A DNA stretch of 9,490 bases, taken from NCBI GenBank assembly GCA_030638985.1, contig DAOWDO010000071.1:1-9490 (forward strand), read 5' to 3'. The notes under the pieces were generated by a model. That model was not told the DNA's origin and ran no database searches. It worked only from the letters and a program-made list of their open reading frames with translations. This document shows positions 5,824 through 9,490 of this stretch, in pieces; the stretch's first letter is position 1, and each line of letters opens with the position of its first letter. The position numbers and the translations under genes are program-made. This DNA is from Dehalococcoidia bacterium (lineage in GTDB: Bacteria > Chloroflexota > Dehalococcoidia > Dehalococcoidales > DAOWLH01).

Positions 5824-7508
5824 TATATCACCTCCGGAGCAATGCCCAGAATATTAAGGCGCAATCCCTCCTGCCCACTCCACTTATCCAACTCCAGATT
5901 ATAAACGATGTCAACGGTAGAATTCACCTGCGGCAACCGGGCACCCAATCCAAAGGCAACGGCATCCCAGTGAGTGCCATCCTGCTTCAGCTTCAACCTC
6001 AGGTGCTCCCCCCTACCACCCATAGTGCGACAATCGGCGACAGCCACATTGCGGCTAAGGAAAGCAGGCAGAGGGTTACCCTTGCCGAAGGGAGCCAGCT
6101 TCTGGATTGCTCTAAAGGTATCCCCGGCAAGCGTGCGTAAAACAACCTCGGCATCAATATCCAGCCGGGGACGCAGGTCAACGTCGGCCAGTTGTTCTTG
6201 AGCTATCTTGACAAGCTGGTGTTCAAGCCGGGCAAGGTTACTGGTAGGAAAAGATAAACCGGCAGCCTGCGAGTGACCACCAAACTGGGTCAGCAGATGA
6301 CGGCACTGGCCTATTGCCTGGATTATGTCAAATTCCGGAATGCTGCGGCAGCTACCAACACTGGACCTATCGCCAACACGGACGACAATGGAGGGACGGT
6401 AAAACTCTCTGGCCAGTCTGCCGGCCACCAGCCCGAGGATGCCCCCCTGGTAGTCCCGGTCACAGGCCATCAGCAATATTGAGTCTCCTCTGGCCAGAAC
6501 CTGCTCCCGGGCCTTGGCCAGAGTCTCGGCAGTCAATCTCTGACGCTCGGTATTCTGTTCACCCAGCACCGCTGCCAGCTGACGCGCTTCCTCCGATAGG
6601 TTGGTATCAAGCAGCCGGTAGCTGGCCATGGCATGTTCCATCCTGCCGGCGGCGTTCAAACGCGGCGCCAGTGTCCAGGAGATATCCTCAGCATCAATAC
6701 CGCCAACATCCAGGCCAGCCTGGATAGCCATCTCTTTTATGCCCGGCCGCGGTGCCGAGTTTATGAGCTCGAGCCCCCGCTTAACCAGATACCGGTTTTC
6801 CCCTACCAGCGGCACCATATCAGCCACCGTACCCAGTGCTACCAGGTCCAGCATCGGTGCCACTTCCTCCTCCCTGCCCATCCCCCGATACAGGGCCTGC
6901 AAGAGCTTGAAGGCGACACCGACGCCAGCCATTCCCGATGAGGAACCGTCAGCATCGCTTCGCTTTGGGTCGGTGACGGCCACAGCCGGCGGCAGTTCAT
7001 CCAGCGGTGTGTGATGGTCGGTAATGATGACATCAAGACCCTGCTTCTTCGCCCGCTTGACCTGGCTTATGCCGGTAACGCCGCAGTCCACGGTAACGAC
7101 CAGGCTGACACCCTGCTGCCGCAGGTACTCCAGTGCAGCATGATTAAGCCCGTGGCCCTCATTGAGACGGTGCGGAATGTAGGGAATAACATCAGCCCCA
7201 AGGGCACTAAGCCCCTGCACCAGCAGCACCGCCCCGGTAATGCCGTCAGTATCGAAGTCACCATAGACAGCGATACGTTCGCCGGCCAGCAGAGCCTGGT
7301 AAATTCTGCTTACAGCCTGGTGCATATCGGGTAATGAATAAGGGTCAACCGAAAGGCGCTCATCAGCCGCCAGGAACAGCTTTGTCTGTGCTGGCCCGGT
7401 GATACCTCGATTATATAGAATCTGGACTATCAGGGGTGCCAGACCGGAAGCGCTAGCCAGAGATTCTGATGGGGCCTGCGGCAGGACATTCCAGCGATAG
7501 CTGTTCAA
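5823..7508 (-). CDS. recJ: Single-stranded-DNA-specific exonuclease RecJ
   Basis: RecJ is a 5'-3' ssDNA exonuclease of the DHH phosphoesterase family, used in recombination and repair. The 561-residue product has metal-binding motif I YGDFDTDG (82-89), motif II VDCG (140-143), DHH (164-166) and motif IV ALGTVADMVPL (224-234). APRLNAAGRM (281-290), the DHHA1 motif GGHSQAAG (410-417) and a C-terminal OB-like region follow. Length and motif order are normal for bacterial RecJ (about 550-580), and the metal ligands appear intact. The start is TTG at 7508-7506, 2 bp after the fabF stop. GAGGGG inside the end of fabF gives a 5-nt spacer, so translation is likely coupled to fabF. The 3' end overlaps plsY by one base. 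Confidence 0.96.
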   Translation of the reverse strand: MNSYRWNVLPQAPSESLASASGLAPLIVQILYNRGITGPAQTKLFLAADERLSVDPYSLPDMHQAVSRIYQALLAGERIAVYGDFDTDGITGAVLLVQGLSALGADVIPYIPHRLNEGHGLNHAALEYLRQQGVSLVVTVDCGVTGISQVKRAKKQGLDVIITDHHTPLDELPPAVAVTDPKRSDADGSSSGMAGVGVAFKLLQALYRGMGREEEVAPMLDLVALGTVADMVPLVGENRYLVKRGLELINSAPRPGIKEMAIQAGLDVGGIDAEDISWTLAPRLNAAGRMEHAMASYRLLDTNLSEEARQLAAVLGEQNTERQRLTAETLAKAREQVLARGDSILLMACDRDYQGGILGLVAGRLAREFYRPSIVVRVGDRSSVGSCRSIPEFDIIQAIGQCRHLLTQFGGHSQAAGLSFPTSNLARLEHQLVKIAQEQLADVDLRPRLDIDAEVVLRTLAGDTFRAIQKLAPFGKGNPLPAFLSRNVAVADCRTMGGRGEHLRLKLKQDGTHWDAVAFGLGARLPQVNSTVDIVYNLELDKWSGQEGLRLNILGIAPEVI

Positions 7509-7510
7509 TC

Positions 7511-8764
7511 CTACCCCTCACGGTACCGGCGAAATATCAGAGTTGAATTATGGCCGCCGAAGCCAAAGGAGTTGGAAAGCACCGTAGTCACCTCGGCGCG
7601 GCGGGCGACATTGGGCACATAATCTAAATCACAATCCGGGTCGGGGTGGGTCAGGTTTATGGTGGGCGGTATGATGCCATGCTGGATGGTCATAATACAG
7701 ATGGCCGCCTCAAGGGCACCGGCGCCACCTATGGCATGCCCGATCATTGATTTTGTCGAGCTTACCGGAATATTATAGGCATGGGACCCAAAGACCGTCT
7801 TTATTGCCCTGGTCTCCATCCTATCGTTCAGCGGCGTTGAAGTTCCGTGGGCATTTATGTAGTCTATTTCATCCGGCCGGAGACCGGCCTTATCCAGCGC
7901 GTTCTGCATAGCCCTGGCAGCGCCTTCCCCGGTCTCAATAGGCTGGGTAATATGATGGGCATCGGCACTGGCCCCGTAGGATATGATTTCAGCCAGGATG
8001 TCGGCTCCCCTCTCCTGAGCATCGGCCAACTCTTCCAGGACAAGGACGGCAGCGCCCTCACTGATGACAAAGCCGTCCCGCTCGCTATCAAAGGGACGAG
8101 AAGCCAGCTTTGGCTCGTCGTTCCTTGTCGAGATGGCCTTAAGGGCATTGAAGGCGGCAATGCCAACAGGAGTCATTATCGACTCGCTGCCACCGGCCAG
8201 CATGGCCACGGCATCACCACGCAGGATGTGCTCACGGGCAATACCGATGGCATCAGAACCACTGGAGCAGGCGGTGGTGGTACACAGGTTAGGCCCTCTA
8301 AGCCCCAGGTTAATCGATACCTGGGCGGCGGCCATATCAGGAATCATCATCGGTACCAGAAAGGGGCTAAGCCTGTCCGGCCCCTCCTCCAGCATTACCT
8401 TCACCTGATTATAAATGGTGCCCAAACCACCGATGCCGCTACCTATAATGATACCAATTTCGCTCTGGTTGTTAGAGCTGATAGGAATTTTGGATTTTTC
8501 CACCGCCTGCTGGCTGGCAACCACCGCCAGCTGGGCAAAGCGGTCCATGTGGCGGGCATCTTTACGGCTCATATGATCGGTAGGCTCGAAGCCCTTTACT
8601 TCGCCACCGAACTTTGTCGCCAGAGGCTCGGTGTCAAACAGAGTAATGTAATCAATTCCAGACCGACCGGCTACCAGCCCATCCCAGGTAATGTCAGCAC
8701 TCTGGCCAAGCGGACTCAACATACCGATACCGGTTACAACCACTCTTTTGCCAGATTCAGACAT
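7511..8764 (-). CDS. fabF: 3-oxoacyl-[acyl-carrier-protein] synthase II
   Basis: FabF condenses malonyl-ACP with acyl-ACP in fatty-acid elongation. Counting from the ATG at 8764 (417 residues), the nucleophile is Cys166 in TTACSSGSDAIG, with His306 in NAHGTSTPLND, and Lys338 and His343 in KSMIGHAIGGAGA. Spacings between these (140, 32, 5) equal those of E. coli FabF (C163, H303, K335, H340). The glycine-rich NSFGFGGHNS lies near the C terminus. MSESGKRVVVTGIGMLSPLG is a typical N terminus. An in-frame TTG at 8773 would add three residues; neither start has a strong Shine-Dalgarno, and ATG is preferred on family alignment. It is the first gene of fabF-recJ-plsY. No acpP, fabG or fabD is adjacent, unlike in many fab clusters. 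Confidence 0.96.
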   Translation of the reverse strand: MSESGKRVVVTGIGMLSPLGQSADITWDGLVAGRSGIDYITLFDTEPLATKFGGEVKGFEPTDHMSRKDARHMDRFAQLAVVASQQAVEKSKIPISSNNQSEIGIIIGSGIGGLGTIYNQVKVMLEEGPDRLSPFLVPMMIPDMAAAQVSINLGLRGPNLCTTTACSSGSDAIGIAREHILRGDAVAMLAGGSESIMTPVGIAAFNALKAISTRNDEPKLASRPFDSERDGFVISEGAAVLVLEELADAQERGADILAEIISYGASADAHHITQPIETGEGAARAMQNALDKAGLRPDEIDYINAHGTSTPLNDRMETRAIKTVFGSHAYNIPVSSTKSMIGHAIGGAGALEAAICIMTIQHGIIPPTINLTHPDPDCDLDYVPNVARRAEVTTVLSNSFGFGGHNSTLIFRRYREG

Positions 8765-8793
8765 AACTACCAATGCGAGGAGGTTCCTGGTAA

Positions 8794-8822
8794 TTTATAT
8801 CATAAAATCAGCTCGCCTGCAA
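8794..8822 (-). promoter_or_regulatory. Candidate promoter of fabF-recJ-plsY with extended -10
   Basis: On the minus strand, TTGCAG (8822-8817, TTG core kept) stands 17 nt from TATAAA (8799-8794, 5 of 6). TGA just before the -10 makes an extended -10 element. The predicted start near 8787 gives a leader of about 15-23 nt. The weak -35 would be offset by the extended -10. Confidence 0.6.
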
Positions 8823-8845
8823 GGAATGAGCTTGTTTGCTATAAT
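8817..8845 (+). promoter_or_regulatory. Promoter of mtaB: perfect extended -10 next to the ATG
   Basis: TGCTATAAT (8837-8845) is an extended -10 with a perfect TATAAT. The hexamer 17 nt upstream, CTGCAA (8817-8822), is a poor -35 and is the complement of the -35 proposed for fabF. Only 6 nt separate TATAAT from the ATG at 8852, so transcription should start at or within a base or two of the A of ATG. Confidence 0.7.
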
Positions 8846-8851
8846 TCTTAC

Positions 8852-9490
8852 ATGGCTGATACCACTAACATCGCCGACAAAGAGAGCACCAGAGTCGCCC
8901 TGGTCTCCCTGGGCTGCAAGCTCAATCAGGCTGAGACCGAGCTTCTGGCCGGGCAGCTGGCTTCCGCCGGCTGCCAGCTGGTAGCTGCCAGCAGCAAAGC
9001 CGACATCTACATCGTTAACACCTGTACGGTTACCCACATCGCCGACCGCAAATCAAGAAACCGGTTGCGTCAGGCTCACCATCTAAACCCCGATGCCCTG
9101 GTGGTAGCGACCGGCTGCCACGACCAACGAGCCAGCCAGGAGCTAAAGCAGGTTGACGGCGTTGGCCTGGCGCTGGGTAACGATACCAAGATGCAGCTGG
9201 TGTCCCTGCTCAGGGACTCCGGCCATATAAAGTCCGATGGCAGACGTGGTTACAGCGGCCGTAACCGCGCTTTTATCAAGGTCCAGGATGGCTGTAACAG
9301 CTCCTGCGCCTACTGCATTGTGCCCCTGGCGCGCGGCCGGGAGAAGAGTCTGCCGGATGAGGACATCATTGCCCAAGTTAAAGCAAGAACTGCCCGGGGT
9401 TGCCGGGAGGTGGTGCTTACCGGCACCGAGATTGGTGCCTACAGGCATAACGGGCTCGGGCTTGAGGAGTTGCTACGGCGCATTCTAAAC
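8852..9490 (+). CDS. mtaB: MtaB-like tRNA methylthiotransferase (radical SAM), N-terminal 213 residues; 3' end outside window
   Basis: MtaB converts t6A37 to ms2t6A37 in tRNAs reading ANN codons, using two iron-sulfur clusters and S-adenosylmethionine. My translation starts MADTTNIADKESTRVALVSL. The methylthiotransferase N-terminal domain shows LGCKLNQAETE with C22, NTCTVTHIADRKSRN with C58, and ATGC with C89, the three Cys expected to hold the second cluster. The radical SAM motif is CNSSCAYC (C148, C152, C155), followed by IVPLARGREKS and LTGTEIGAYR. LGCK-NQ-E, ADRKSR and the IGAY stretch favour MtaB over MiaB or RimO. Full-length proteins are about 420-450 residues, so the rest of the radical SAM domain and the TRAM domain lie beyond the window. 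The ATG at 8852 is 6 nt past TATAAT and has no Shine-Dalgarno. Confidence 0.92.
   Translation, partial: MADTTNIADKESTRVALVSLGCKLNQAETELLAGQLASAGCQLVAASSKADIYIVNTCTVTHIADRKSRNRLRQAHHLNPDALVVATGCHDQRASQELKQVDGVGLALGNDTKMQLVSLLRDSGHIKSDGRRGYSGRNRAFIKVQDGCNSSCAYCIVPLARGREKSLPDEDIIAQVKARTARGCREVVLTGTEIGAYRHNGLGLEELLRRILN

Noticed and set aside
8290..8320. FabF nucleophile region TTACSSGSDAIG as an unusual active site
   Set aside because: Ser/Gly after the catalytic Cys vary among FabF proteins, and the Cys-His-Lys-His spacing equals that of E. coli FabF.
8777..8783. GAGGAGG on the plus strand as a ribosome binding site
   Set aside because: No ATG, GTG or TTG follows within 5-12 nt on the plus strand; it is the complement of leader sequence upstream of fabF. 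The AGGAGGTTCCT palindrome there is only 4 bp per arm.
8795..9037. Minus-strand open frame opposite the start of mtaB
   Set aside because: It lies antisense to conserved MtaB cysteine motifs, covers the fabF promoter and resembles no family.
1..9490. Search for CRISPR repeats, insertion sequences, tRNA or rRNA genes and recent gene transfer
   Set aside because: No regularly spaced repeats, transposase motifs or tRNA-like cloverleaf were seen by eye, and genes are contiguous with similar base composition throughout.

Overview
The window is an ordinary, gene-dense stretch of bacterial chromosome, fairly GC-rich, with short intergenic gaps. I see no mobile element, CRISPR array, rRNA or tRNA. 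Eight protein genes are supported. Two of them, pnp and mtaB, run off the window edges. The gene set (PNPase, S15, Lgt, PlsY, RecJ, FabF, MtaB, an MrfA/Hrq1-type helicase and a DUF503 protein) is bacterial housekeeping. Several features suggest Chloroflexota, perhaps class Dehalococcoidia: the GCCPG-type Lgt signature, divergent PlsY motifs and frequent TTG/GTG starts. This is family-level intuition rather than proof.

Layout: 1-1521 (minus) is the conserved pair rpsO-pnp, transcribed leftwards. Region 1522-1715 is a divergent control region with two well-formed sigma70-type promoters and a potentially structured 5' leader. 1716-5143 (plus) is a tight three-gene unit: DUF503/ylxP, mrfA helicase, lgt. 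5144-5196 is a 53-bp convergent gap without a recognisable terminator. 5197-8773 (minus) is a tightly packed unit fabF-recJ-plsY with 2-bp and 1-bp junctions. About 80 bp (8774-8851) hold overlapping divergent promoters. From 8852 rightwards (plus) lies mtaB, whose -10 box sits so close to its ATG that the mRNA is predicted to be leaderless.

How the genes fit together: rpsO-pnp links translation with RNA decay. FabF (fatty-acid elongation) and PlsY (acyl transfer to glycerol-3-phosphate) bracket the 5'-3' exonuclease RecJ, so a membrane-lipid unit carries a DNA-repair gene. In the rightward unit a repair helicase is translationally coupled to Lgt, which uses phosphatidylglycerol made downstream of PlsY. 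Having ylxP next to rpsO-pnp recalls the widespread nusA-infB-ylxP-rbfA-truB-ribF-rpsO-pnp cluster, but here ylxP is inverted and the intervening genes are missing.

I did not find a novel system. The most notable signals are regulatory: divergent promoters that appear to share one -35 hexamer, a predicted leaderless mRNA, a repeat and stem at the ylxP leader, and several altered motif residues in PlsY and Lgt.
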